Assembly (NCBI RefSeq): GCF_003217325.1
Contig: NZ_QJTI01000017.1
Span: forward strand, 1 to 64,000
DNA: 64,000 nt
Reading direction: 5' to 3'
Origin: Rhodopseudomonas faecalis
Lineage (GTDB): Bacteria > Pseudomonadota > Alphaproteobacteria > Rhizobiales > Xanthobacteraceae
A program made the position numbers and the translations under genes. Positions 44,033-52,193 of the stretch are shown here, piece by piece. The notes under the pieces were generated by a model, which saw only the letters and a list, made by a program, of their open reading frames with translations, ran no database searches and was not told where the DNA came from. Each line of letters begins with the position of its first letter. Positions within the stretch are counted from its first letter, which is position 1.

Positions 44033-44143
44033 GCCGACAAGATTGCAAGGTGTTGGATGGAGGCATTGTTCTGAGGCGATAGATAATCTTTCGATATATC
44101 AATGCGTTAAACGGGTTTTGGTGGCGGTTGCTACCTAATGCCG

Positions 44144-44497
44144 CATTCATTCATGCTGGAATCGACCCTTGCCGTCCGATTGACAAGCAAGATTTGAAGG
44201 TTTCTCCTCCAAATCAGGGGGCCATTCTTAGATCATGTAGGACCGCTGTCGCACGTTGTCGTCCATGGTCACTCTCCATTGACGCCACCCCAGCCTGTTG
44301 TAACTGAAAACCGGATCTCGATAGACACCGGCGCCGTCAAATCTGGCGTCTTGACGATGGCTCTCATCGACACGAACAGCGACCGTATTCAGTTCTATTC
44401 AACTGATCACAGGGGAAGTGTGAATCAGGTCGATCCGGTTCGTCTCGATCGCGGGTTCGGAACGGTCGGCGCTCTAATCTGCGAAGTCAACGGTTAA
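44144..44497 (+). pseudogene. Serine/threonine metallophosphatase, 3' part
   Basis: After the second CATTCATT copy the frame continues HAGIDPCRPIDKQDLKV. Near 44205-44216 a one-base frameshift follows; the next frame gives IRGPFLDHVGPLSHVVVHGH, then PPQPVVTENRISIDTGAVKSG, the C-terminal metal-ligand region of the family. So this gene carries a frameshift in addition to the transposon. It ends ALICEVNG at 44497. Confidence 0.85.
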
Positions 44498-44714
44498 CCA
44501 TGCACTCTTCCAATGCGCGCTAATTGCGTTGAGCAGAAGATTCGACGATTCATCGATCACTCAAGGCCGCGTTCTGTTCAGCTCACAGGCGCGATGAAAA
44601 CACTTCAGGGAAAGTGCACGCGCAATCTTACCAGGAACACTATCTCGGTTAACATCACGACTTTTCTTTGAGAACATGATCGTTTGGTCGTCCATTTGCA
44701 GCTCGGCCGAGGGA

Positions 44715-47700
44715 TCAATGATATTTCTCACCTCGGTTATCGAAGGCACTTTTTGTTCCTTCTAAGACGTCAACGACGGCCTTATTCAGAGTTTCATCCT
44801 CGATTGACCCGGACTGATAGACAATATGTATCCCATTCCGCCTTTCGAGCGTCGCGTGAATGATTTGCTCGGCATCGCACACAACCGCTAAGTTTGGATT
44901 GTGAGTGACCATGATGATCTGTCGAGATTTTTTGGCCTCGTTTACGACCGGAACCAGAAGGCTCACAACCGTTTCGTTGTCCAAATTCTCTTCTGGTTGA
45001 TCTAGCAGAATTGGGTTGCGACCTTTGTCCACTAGCAGATAGAAAATCAACAAGAGTGCGCCGCGTTGTCCAGGCGACAGCTGCTCAATCGGTGCATCTT
45101 GAAATAACAGAGTATATTTAGGCTCTAGGTACTGGAGGCCAAAGAGGTAGTTATAGACATCTGCCGGGCTTTTGTCCTTCCGCATCAGGGCGCGGATTCC
45201 CGGAATGCCAGCCACAGACAGTGCGGCTGTAGCCGAAAGCAAGGTTGCAACGTCCGAAGCAAATCCCTTCGCGTCGTTGGCGCTGTCAAATCGATACTTT
45301 TCAAAGCGGCTGCGGATCGCGGCGAAACTCTCATCCTCGCCCCGAAGGTCGCCAGCATTCTGCTTGACCATTCCGAACAAGTTGGAGCCGACCGTTTCAG
45401 GTGACCCCAACAACCGGGCTTGGAACTGAAGTTTATATTCCTGACGGATTAGAGCGTTATCTTGAATTAGCTTTTGCAGTGGAGCAAACAAGCCTTCGCG
45501 GGCCGATCTCTGCCCCTCCAAGACAGAAAAAATTTCCATGGTGACATCAAGCCGAGACGCTTCAAGAGATGCAAGCGCGGCTGGAAGTGCCTGTATCTGA
45601 GAAAGGCGCTTTTGTAAGCCCTTGAGGCTGTCCGGCTCGGTGTCAGAGCCCTGTATTGCGTCGAGACCATTCTGCCATACAGTGAAAGCTTGAATGTAAG
45701 CTTGGTATTTCTTTTGTGGTTCATTGAGGGTTGCAGATAACTGTTGCCGCTCGGCGAGAAGCTTGTCTATGTCAGAGCGGTTCTTCTCAATCGCCGTCTT
45801 TGTGGCTTCCTCCCGTGCCACCAAAGCGGACTGCTCCTGTGTTAGGAGATCCTCGCGGATCCTCAAAGCAACAAAATTCGCTGGCGGTATTCCGACAACG
45901 GAAAGGTCATCAGCGATCTCGGATAAGAACGAGGCGAACTGCGTCTTAAACAGGCTGATGCGCTCCGCAATATTGCGCAGTGCACGTTGTTGTCTACTGA
46001 TGGCCTGGCTGTTGTCAGCCTCGGCCTTGGCCTCCGCCTTCAATACTTCCAGTTCATCGCTGATGTTTGTAAGTCGCTCACTGGCAGCTCTTTGAGCCTC
46101 AGTCAGTTCATCCGTAGGTTTATCGACAACGGTAGGAACGGTTGCGTTATGTTCCTTGATCTGGTTTTCTTTAAGTCGGATCTGTTCTTCTATGTTCTTT
46201 CGGACCGTGGGATGTAACTGATCTTCGATGTCTACTATCCGCTCGTTGATGGCGCGTAACGACTTGCGAAGCTCATCGGTACGAGCTCTAAAGACTTTCT
46301 CTTGGGCCTCAATCAATTGGTCGAAGCTCAGGGCCTCAAGACGAACATTCGTAGGCACGTGAGAGAAAATGACATCTCGCAATTCTTTCTCGAATACGTC
46401 GGTTTTTCCAGACACGTGATCGTTGCAAAGCGCCTCGAAACGGCCTTGCGGGATATATCGCACAAGCTCAACGCGCTCAGCTGATGGATCGTCGGCGAGA
46501 TTCATCGAACATGGATTGCCCGCGATCCAAGAGAGCGTACCAACAAACTGACGGGCCGGTTCGCCGGATTTTCCTCGGAAACGGTCGCGCTTTAAGAAAG
46601 AGAAGTGCGCGCTCTGCTGTGAGTTTCCGAGTAAAGCCATAATGTCAGCAAGTGCGCTTTTGCCGCTTCCCTTGTTTCCTATGATCGCGACAAGGTCAGG
46701 GTTCAATGGTATGTCGGTTCCGTGTAGCCACGTGTCGACAAGTGTACTATTTGGCGATCGGGTGACCCCAACCCGATCTATGTAGAATGTCTTGTGGTTA
46801 TTGATCCGCTCGAGTTTAGGGGGAACTCCACCAAGGAATGAGCGATTTGCAGGTTCCTTTATTGCTTGTAGTAGGCCCTTCCAAGTCGGATCCGCCTTGA
46901 TCCACGTACGTTTACCCATTGGAAAATCGCCGTACCCGCGCTTGTCGTTCGTGCCGTTGCCCATAAATTGGTGAGCGTCGCTTCCTGAAACGGCTAATCG
47001 GGGCTTCTTGAGCGCAGCTTTAAAGTTGTCGATATACTTTGCGTTGCCAGCGGTCGTTATCCCGCAAAAGGCAGCCCAAAGATCGGGGTTGCGAGTTTCA
47101 AAAATCGGCGAACTCTCAAAGAGGGATAACGTGTAAGCGTAGTGCTCCATATGATCGATAGAGCAAAGACCGTCATTGGTGGAGAATGGCATGAAGCCTA
47201 CGGCATGTCCGTTTGGAACGCACTCTATTGCCTCTTTATAGGAGGCGACCGTTAACTCGGCGATCGTACATCCAGCGCGGTGCGCCTCTTCCTCATCTGA
47301 ATCGACGGCGGATTTATCGAAGCCATGCTTCGACAACTTGTCCGCACCGACGTAACGAGCATATGAAACCAGAGCGGTGCGCGAGAGCGGCTGGTTCGTT
47401 AGCTCAAGTCTTAGTCGAGCAAGGAAATCCCTGAGATCTTGATCGTCGATTTTATCTGAAAAGACGACATGAGCATTTAGGCGCTTTTCCATCGGAGCAG
47501 CGAGACGCAATTCGATTCCAGGGAAGACGGTCTTTTTGAGCGATGGTGCACTGGCGTCCTCGCAACGGCTCTTGAGTGCGAACCAGCCGTCAAATGTCCA
47601 ATAATCCATGAGCGCATACGCCGCTGGATTGGCGTCGTTGAGAACGCCAATCATTTCGTCAATGAGCGATGCGTTGCGGTCTTTGTCGGCGCCGAAGCGT

Positions 47701-47777
47701 TCGCCTTCCCAATGGAAGGATGCGGGTGAGTGAATGTGTAGGTCCCACTCGCGCCATTCTGACCCCCTCGAATACAT
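44715..47777 (-). CDS. TrlF-type PHP-SMC ATPase
   Basis: 1020 residues from MYSRGSEWREWDLHIHSPAS (GGTGGGGG just upstream; six extra codons rejected). The N-terminal PHP phosphoesterase domain has DLHIHSP (12-18), a conserved DYWTFDGW and SGSDAHQ. The ATPase part has GNKGSGKS near 366, a coiled coil (about 480-760), and a C-terminal signature LSPGQRGALLLI with Walker B NPILLDQPEENLD (about 924) and a MVTHNPN H-loop. This matches TrlF-type proteins, SMC-like ATPases with a PHP nuclease domain found in defence islands. It stands alone on the minus strand. Confidence 0.82.
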   Translation of the reverse strand: MYSRGSEWREWDLHIHSPASFHWEGERFGADKDRNASLIDEMIGVLNDANPAAYALMDYWTFDGWFALKSRCEDASAPSLKKTVFPGIELRLAAPMEKRLNAHVVFSDKIDDQDLRDFLARLRLELTNQPLSRTALVSYARYVGADKLSKHGFDKSAVDSDEEEAHRAGCTIAELTVASYKEAIECVPNGHAVGFMPFSTNDGLCSIDHMEHYAYTLSLFESSPIFETRNPDLWAAFCGITTAGNAKYIDNFKAALKKPRLAVSGSDAHQFMGNGTNDKRGYGDFPMGKRTWIKADPTWKGLLQAIKEPANRSFLGGVPPKLERINNHKTFYIDRVGVTRSPNSTLVDTWLHGTDIPLNPDLVAIIGNKGSGKSALADIMALLGNSQQSAHFSFLKRDRFRGKSGEPARQFVGTLSWIAGNPCSMNLADDPSAERVELVRYIPQGRFEALCNDHVSGKTDVFEKELRDVIFSHVPTNVRLEALSFDQLIEAQEKVFRARTDELRKSLRAINERIVDIEDQLHPTVRKNIEEQIRLKENQIKEHNATVPTVVDKPTDELTEAQRAASERLTNISDELEVLKAEAKAEADNSQAISRQQRALRNIAERISLFKTQFASFLSEIADDLSVVGIPPANFVALRIREDLLTQEQSALVAREEATKTAIEKNRSDIDKLLAERQQLSATLNEPQKKYQAYIQAFTVWQNGLDAIQGSDTEPDSLKGLQKRLSQIQALPAALASLEASRLDVTMEIFSVLEGQRSAREGLFAPLQKLIQDNALIRQEYKLQFQARLLGSPETVGSNLFGMVKQNAGDLRGEDESFAAIRSRFEKYRFDSANDAKGFASDVATLLSATAALSVAGIPGIRALMRKDKSPADVYNYLFGLQYLEPKYTLLFQDAPIEQLSPGQRGALLLIFYLLVDKGRNPILLDQPEENLDNETVVSLLVPVVNEAKKSRQIIMVTHNPNLAVVCDAEQIIHATLERRNGIHIVYQSGSIEDETLNKAVVDVLEGTKSAFDNRGEKYH

Positions 47778-48324
47778 GTTAACCCCCACCGCCAAACATG
47801 CTCTTAGACTTCTACACTAAATCAATCACCTATATGACACGCACGCAGCGCGGCCGCACGCCCCCGAACAGATCAGCAGCCCTGACCAATAGGCGCAGCG
47901 TATCGACGGTCTCGTTCTGTGCCGCCGCAGAGGCTCCTGCCACGAGTAACGCCGTTAACCTGATCGGATCGGATATTATGTTCCGCAGCTACTAAGTTGG
48001 TATCACAATCCCACACAACGCGATTGAAGATCATCGCTTACTGAAGCTAACGTCAGCATCGCGCTGATATCAGTCAACCCAATGCAAAGCGGCCATTGGT
48101 CATTTCCGGGGAAAACTCGAGCCGAAAGATTCCTCATTGACATCGGCGCAAAGTTCGCTATTTGTTCTCTCCATGTCAAGTGCGATCACCCACCTCAAGG
48201 TCTCTGGAAAGCGCCTGCTGCGCCCCGATGGATCGCGCCTTTCTTACATACGCTGATACCCACGACGCCTCGCCTTTGAAGGTATCGCGGATACCACCCA
48301 ATCCTTTTGGGGGACTAGCGTATC
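47778..48324. other. Divergent intergenic region
   Basis: About 550 bp between the TrlF gene and the TnsA-like gene. It must hold both promoters. GGCCATTGGTCATTTCCGGGG near 48090 is locally palindromic. No supported ORF, no recognised transposon end. Confidence 0.4.
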
Positions 48325-48969
48325 ATGTCCAGACCTCAGCGCTCTGACCACCAGCAGCATCAACTCTCGAAGCTTCTTCAGCGCACCCGGGATGAAGCTG
48401 CAGCCCTGTTCTTTTCTCCAAGGAGCACGATGCGATGCATCGGTGCGCCGATCTTCCGGACGCGGTTGGCGCGCGACGTGGGGTGCCTTCTCGACCTCGA
48501 TCCAACGGTGATCTCTTGGACCTGCCTGCCGCTGGTTCTGAGCCGCCGTAATCGCCACCACGTTCCGGATTTCTCGGTCACCCGACCCGAAGGTGCCAGC
48601 CTGGTGGATGCCAAGCCCACATTTGGAAAGCGGACCGCGCTCGACTGGGTCGGCGAAGCTGCTCAGTCGCTGGGCTACCAGTACGAGACGCGCCAGGAAG
48701 CCGAATTGCGCGGGAGCGTCCGTCTCGAGAACGCGCGCGATCTTCTCCAATACGCGGCCTATAGACCCTCCTTGGGGGATCGCGTCCGCATTCTAACCGT
48801 CCTTGAGGAATGCGGCTCTTTGCCGCTCTCAAGCTGCCTGCAGGCCATCCGGAGTGGGCATGACGCGATAGCGGTCATCGCCTCGCTGGCGCTGCAACGC
48901 TTCATCGAGATTGAACTCGATGAAGCCCGCATTGGTCCCGGCACCATAATCTCCCGCTTCCGCGGCTGA
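48325..48969 (+). CDS. TnsA-like endonuclease-domain protein (not in the tns operon)
   Basis: 214 residues. FRTRLARDVGCLLDLDPTV, then PLVL...HHVPDFSV and ASLVDAKP follow the TnsA N-terminal nuclease pattern, with Asp in PDF and Lys in DAK. The helix Glu usually found before CLLD is not obvious. The C-terminal ~70 residues (RVRILTVLEECGSLPLSSCL... LQRFIEIEL) form a winged helix like TnsA's C domain. It heads a three-gene set with DUF6634 and an FtsH-like protease. It is separate from the true tnsA 3.2 kb downstream. Confidence 0.72.
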   Translation: MSRPQRSDHQQHQLSKLLQRTRDEAAALFFSPRSTMRCIGAPIFRTRLARDVGCLLDLDPTVISWTCLPLVLSRRNRHHVPDFSVTRPEGASLVDAKPTFGKRTALDWVGEAAQSLGYQYETRQEAELRGSVRLENARDLLQYAAYRPSLGDRVRILTVLEECGSLPLSSCLQAIRSGHDAIAVIASLALQRFIEIELDEARIGPGTIISRFRG

Positions 48970-49037
48970 TCCCTTCACCTTCTCCCGTCCACCTTAACCG
49001 AACGCAGCTCGTGCGTCCGGCAACAATGGAGCACGTC

Positions 49038-49373
49038 ATGTCTTACATGGTTACAGGCCGCATTCCCGTCCCCGAGCTTCGGTCCGACATCGATCGCCTG
49101 CGTCGTCTGCTCGAAGACCTCGAGTGCATTCGGCGTGGAGACCATCCCAGCCCGGCCCGAATTGCCAAGGCGCCGGTCTTGAACAACTGGGAAATGGCGC
49201 AGCGCCTCGAGCTGTGCCTCACAGGTGTCGTCAACGGTCATCCCATCATCACCGACGACAAGGAGGCCTACACCTCGGCTCTGTGGGTGATTTCGCCGGA
49301 GCTTGGATACGCCAGGACCTTCTCTCGCCTCTACAGGCTGGGCACTCCCTTCGCCGACCCCTGTCTCCATTGA
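49038..49373 (+). CDS. DUF6634 family protein
   Basis: 111 residues from MSYMVTGRIPVPELRSDIDRL; GGAG lies 6 bases before the ATG, the earlier in-frame GTG/ATG codons lack support. The sequence follows the DUF6634 pattern: LLEDLECIRRGDHP, AKAPVLNNWEMA, CLTGVVNGHP, and the C-terminal ARTFSRLYRLGTP. Function unknown. It lies 68 bp after the TnsA-like gene and 23 bp before the protease gene. Confidence 0.75.
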   Translation: MSYMVTGRIPVPELRSDIDRLRRLLEDLECIRRGDHPSPARIAKAPVLNNWEMAQRLELCLTGVVNGHPIITDDKEAYTSALWVISPELGYARTFSRLYRLGTPFADPCLH

Positions 49374-49396
49374 GCGCATCGATCTCGGAGAGAACA

Positions 49397-51313
49397 ATGA
49401 ATCTGAGAAAGCTCTCGAGATCGCAAGTGATCCCACGCCAACGTCCAACGGACGTCGGCGTGGCGGTCGCGCGCCATCTTCTGGTTCGATCTCTAAGGCA
49501 GAACTATCTGCATCACGTGCTGGCAGGATGCCCCTCCGTTATTGGTTTCATCCTGAGCAATCCGGCTGACGGCGACACGTTCGTGGAGGCGGGTCGGACG
49601 CTTCATCGAAATCGCAATCGAACCAAACGCACCATCCGTCCAGAGATTCTGCATTGGGACAGTGATGCTTCGGGCCGACGAACACGGGAAAAGGATCTCG
49701 GCAAGACGCTTACGGACAATGATCACGTTGTTGCGTTTGCCTACGGTGCCGATGCGTTCCCGCCGACATTTCGCCTTGCGGCCGATGGAATCTTAGCCCT
49801 CCCAGTTGCCGACCTCTCGGCTCTGAAGACAGCATCCCAGGCCGTCGGAATTCGTGGCCTGCCTGATGAAATTCTGGCGATTGCGGTTGGAGAGCCTCTC
49901 TCCCTGCTGAGCATCCTGATCAAGCCAGGTCGGAGCACGCGTCACATCGTGCGGAGCCTGAGGGAGGTCAGGAAGGACCAGCTCGGAAGGCACCGTCCCA
50001 AGCCGTCCCTGACGCTGACTTTGGACAATCTGCATGGATTTGGCGAGGCAGCTGCCTGGGGCCGTGAACTCGCCAAGGATCTCGATGAATATCGGTCTGG
50101 GCAGCTGCCGTGGGCAGATGTCAATCGAGGCGTCTTGGTCTCTGGTCCGACTGGGACTGGCAAAACCACGTTTGCGCAGGCGCTAGCCCGAACTTGCAAC
50201 GTCCCAATTTACATCCATTCGCTCGCCCGCTGGCAGGCGGCTGGCTACCTCAACGACCTTCTGAAAGCCATGCGGCGAGCCTTCCACGAAGCGATCGCGG
50301 ACGCCCCCAGCATCCTTTTCATCGACGAACTCGATTCCTTTGGAGATCGGGAAATCCTCGACGGAAAGAACGAGCAGTATACGCGAGAGGTCATCAACGC
50401 ATTCCTTGAATGTTTGGATGGCGTTGACGGCCGAGAAGGCGTGGTTGTCGTCGGTGCCACCAACCTTCCGGACAAGATCGACAAGGCTATCCTCCGGCCG
50501 GGGCGACTGGGAAAACACGTCAAAATCCCCCTTCCCGATCTCGATGCCCGAATTGGCATTCTGCGTCACCATCTCAGGGACGACGCCGCCTCTGCCGATC
50601 TGGCTGACATCGCATCCCGGCTTGAGGGCGCTTCCGGAGCTGTGATCGAGCAGGTGGTCCGGGACGCAAGGCGAAAGGCCCGTTCCGAACGGCGTCCCCT
50701 GACCTTCACGGACCTCATGCACGGCCTCCCGGTGCGGATTGTGCAGTCCGAGGAGGCCTTCCATGAGGCCTGTGTCCACGAAGCTGGCCACGCCATTGTT
50801 GGCCACTTCCTCGGGAGCGAGGCTGGCAGTCAATTGCTCGAATGTCAGGTACTCCGAGAGGTCGGGATGGACGGCTCTGGCGGCCGCACCATCATGCGGC
50901 AGATTCCCGGCCGGAACCTTGGGAAGGCTGCTTACGTCGCCCAGATCGCGATCTTGCTCGCTGGGATCGCGGCCGAGGAATTCGTGTTCGGCGACCATGC
51001 TGACGGAGCTGGCGGATCGGACGATTCCGATCTCAGACAGGCTACGTTGATTGCAGCGACAATGGAAGTTTCGCTCGGTCTGGGGGAAAGCCTCGTTTAC
51101 CTAACCTCGAAACAACCGGACGACGTTTTGGCACGACTGCGATTGGATCCTTTGCTCCGGCAGACCGTCGCAAGGACGATGGATCGATGCTTCCAGAGAG
51201 CGAGAGGCATCATCACAGAACGTAGAGATGCCTTCGATAGAATCGTTCAGCTTTTGATGGAGCGCGGACGCGCATCAGCAGAGGACCTCAAGCACGCAAT
51301 TGTTACAGTTTAG
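49397..51313 (+). CDS. Soluble FtsH-like AAA+ zinc protease (second copy)
   Basis: 638 residues from MNLRKLSRSQVIPRQRPTDVG, with GGAGAG upstream; the longer frame from 49124 is rejected. N-terminal domain (about 1-200) without membrane helices; AAA+ domain GPTGTGKTT (about 249), SILFIDELDSFGDRE, GVVVVGATNLPDKID and RPGRLGKHVKIPLP; M41-type peptidase with HEAGHA (about 460) and Asp in DDSDLRQAT (about 542). It is a clear paralogue of 38198-40141, aligning through all three parts. Third gene of the TnsA-like / DUF6634 set. Confidence 0.82.
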   Translation: MNLRKLSRSQVIPRQRPTDVGVAVARHLLVRSLRQNYLHHVLAGCPSVIGFILSNPADGDTFVEAGRTLHRNRNRTKRTIRPEILHWDSDASGRRTREKDLGKTLTDNDHVVAFAYGADAFPPTFRLAADGILALPVADLSALKTASQAVGIRGLPDEILAIAVGEPLSLLSILIKPGRSTRHIVRSLREVRKDQLGRHRPKPSLTLTLDNLHGFGEAAAWGRELAKDLDEYRSGQLPWADVNRGVLVSGPTGTGKTTFAQALARTCNVPIYIHSLARWQAAGYLNDLLKAMRRAFHEAIADAPSILFIDELDSFGDREILDGKNEQYTREVINAFLECLDGVDGREGVVVVGATNLPDKIDKAILRPGRLGKHVKIPLPDLDARIGILRHHLRDDAASADLADIASRLEGASGAVIEQVVRDARRKARSERRPLTFTDLMHGLPVRIVQSEEAFHEACVHEAGHAIVGHFLGSEAGSQLLECQVLREVGMDGSGGRTIMRQIPGRNLGKAAYVAQIAILLAGIAAEEFVFGDHADGAGGSDDSDLRQATLIAATMEVSLGLGESLVYLTSKQPDDVLARLRLDPLLRQTVARTMDRCFQRARGIITERRDAFDRIVQLLMERGRASAEDLKHAIVTV

Positions 51314-51370
51314 AGCTACATACTACTGCTTGGCCTAGGCTCGAAAACTACACTTCTCGTATCGTTGTCT

Positions 51371-51398
51371 GTGTAGTGGCATTTGGCACCTAAGCCGG
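51371..51398 (-). repeat. Decayed IS1595-like terminal sequence
   Basis: Read on the minus strand, CGGCTTAGGTGCCAAATG followed by CCACTACAC aligns with the consensus CGGCATTAGGTAGCAAAC/GCCACCAGAC at about 20 of 28 positions, with one gap. It lies 58 bp after the protease gene, facing left. No partner end was found to its left. Confidence 0.4.
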
Positions 51399-51917
51399 AT
51401 CGCAGCATAGACAATGTCCGTGGGGACACCCAACCGATGCGGCCGGAGCTTCCATCGAAGAAGCGCGTCTACTCCAAATACATCACCGGTCGGGAGCGCT
51501 ACTTTTGGCCCGAACTCTGGGTGAAGTTATCTTCTGCCACTATTCAGCGCAGCATCAACATTGATCTCCCGGATTCCATGGGAACGAAAACGCTTATACA
51601 GGCGCGACTCTCTTGCTTAGCTCGATAAAGCGCGACGTAAGCCCATGCGAAGAGATCGCCCGCGTCGGTCACTCCCGTGAAGGCGAACGATCGGATGCCT
51701 ACTTCCGATGGAAGTAAATATTCTTGGAAAAATTGCGCACCGTGAGTTAATGGTTGTTAACCATTTGCAATGACCGTTTTCCGTAGGATCTTTTCAAGTC
51801 AGGCTCCCTCATGTACCTAACGGCACACCAAACAAAGCAATGTTTGGCCGCGTTCGCTGCTGCGAACATTGAGTGCACCGGGATCAGTCGATTGATCCGA
51901 AAAAGAGGAGGCAAAAC

Positions 51918-51992
51918 GTGCTGATTACCGCTTACGCCTCCGCCGCTAGCACTCTCCTGACCTCTACCGCATTCTCCAAAATAGCCGACTGA
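51918..51992 (+). CDS. Possible leader ORF 1 of tns operon
   Basis: GTG start eight bases after AAGAGGAGG. 24 codons, rich in Ala, Ser, Thr and Leu (LITAYASAASTLLTSTAFS), ending TGA. No homologue recognised. The excellent ribosome binding site is the main support. Confidence 0.35.
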   Translation: MLITAYASAASTLLTSTAFSKIAD

Positions 51993-52093
51993 TCGATCGG
52001 CGCCGCGGCGCTGTTCTGTCAATCGTACGATCCGGAACGCGTTTTCTGGAAAATTCGTCCGACGCATCATGTGTTCGGTCGAGGAGAACTGCT

Positions 52094-52138
52094 GTGTTGA
52101 ACGGTCCCATCCTCCACAACGGCCTCATAGCCCGCTGA
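52094..52138 (+). CDS. Possible leader ORF 2 of tns operon
   Basis: GAGGAG precedes a GTG followed by 13 codons (LNGPILHNGLIAR) and TGA, ending 55 bp before tnsA. Together with ORF 1 it could form a leader. Evidence limited to the start signal and spacing. Confidence 0.3.
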   Translation: MLNGPILHNGLIAR

Positions 52139-52193
52139 CGCCGCGGCCAACTCCGCGGCTCACGGTCCTCTCGATACATCGATCGGGAGGAAA

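Larger units (their letters stand above)
36370..44143. mobile_element. IS1595-family transposon with cargo, copy 2
   Basis: A 7774-bp element. Left end CGGCATTAGGTAGCAAAC and right end (reverse) CGGCATTAGGTAGCAACC match over 24 bp (through CGCCACC) with one mismatch. It is flanked by an exact 8-bp direct repeat CATTCATT (36362-36369 and 44144-44151), the duplication size known for IS1595. Removing the element plus one repeat restores the phosphatase frame across KYAFI/HAGID. Content: winged-helix gene, transposase, two tiny ORFs, FtsH-like protease, GHKL-nuclease, 212-aa and 73-aa proteins. Confidence 0.93.
51314..52193. other. Upstream region of the Tn7-like operon
   Basis: About 880 bp. 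It contains a decayed IS1595-like end (51371-51398), an inverted repeat AATGGTT-GTT-AACCATT (51749-51765) and two tiny ORFs with strong ribosome binding sites (51918-51992 and 52094-52138). An 81-codon frame at 51383-51628 lacks a start signal. If the tns genes follow the Tn7 arrangement, the transposon end should lie here, but I could not recognise it. Confidence 0.5.

Noticed and set aside
12631-44143. Tn7 ends instead of IS1595 ends for the CGGCATTAGG repeats
   Set aside because: The flanking duplication is 8 bp (Tn7 makes 5), the ends lack TGT and repeated TnsB sites, and an IS1595 transposase lies inside each pair.
30017-51398. One large transposon bounded by the two lone IS1595-like ends
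   Set aside because: The ends are poorly matched to each other, flanking duplications are absent, and an intact IS1595 element with its own duplication lies inside.
51383-51628. An 81-codon ORF in front of tnsA
   Set aside because: No ribosome binding site, starts within a decayed IS end, and no recognisable motif.
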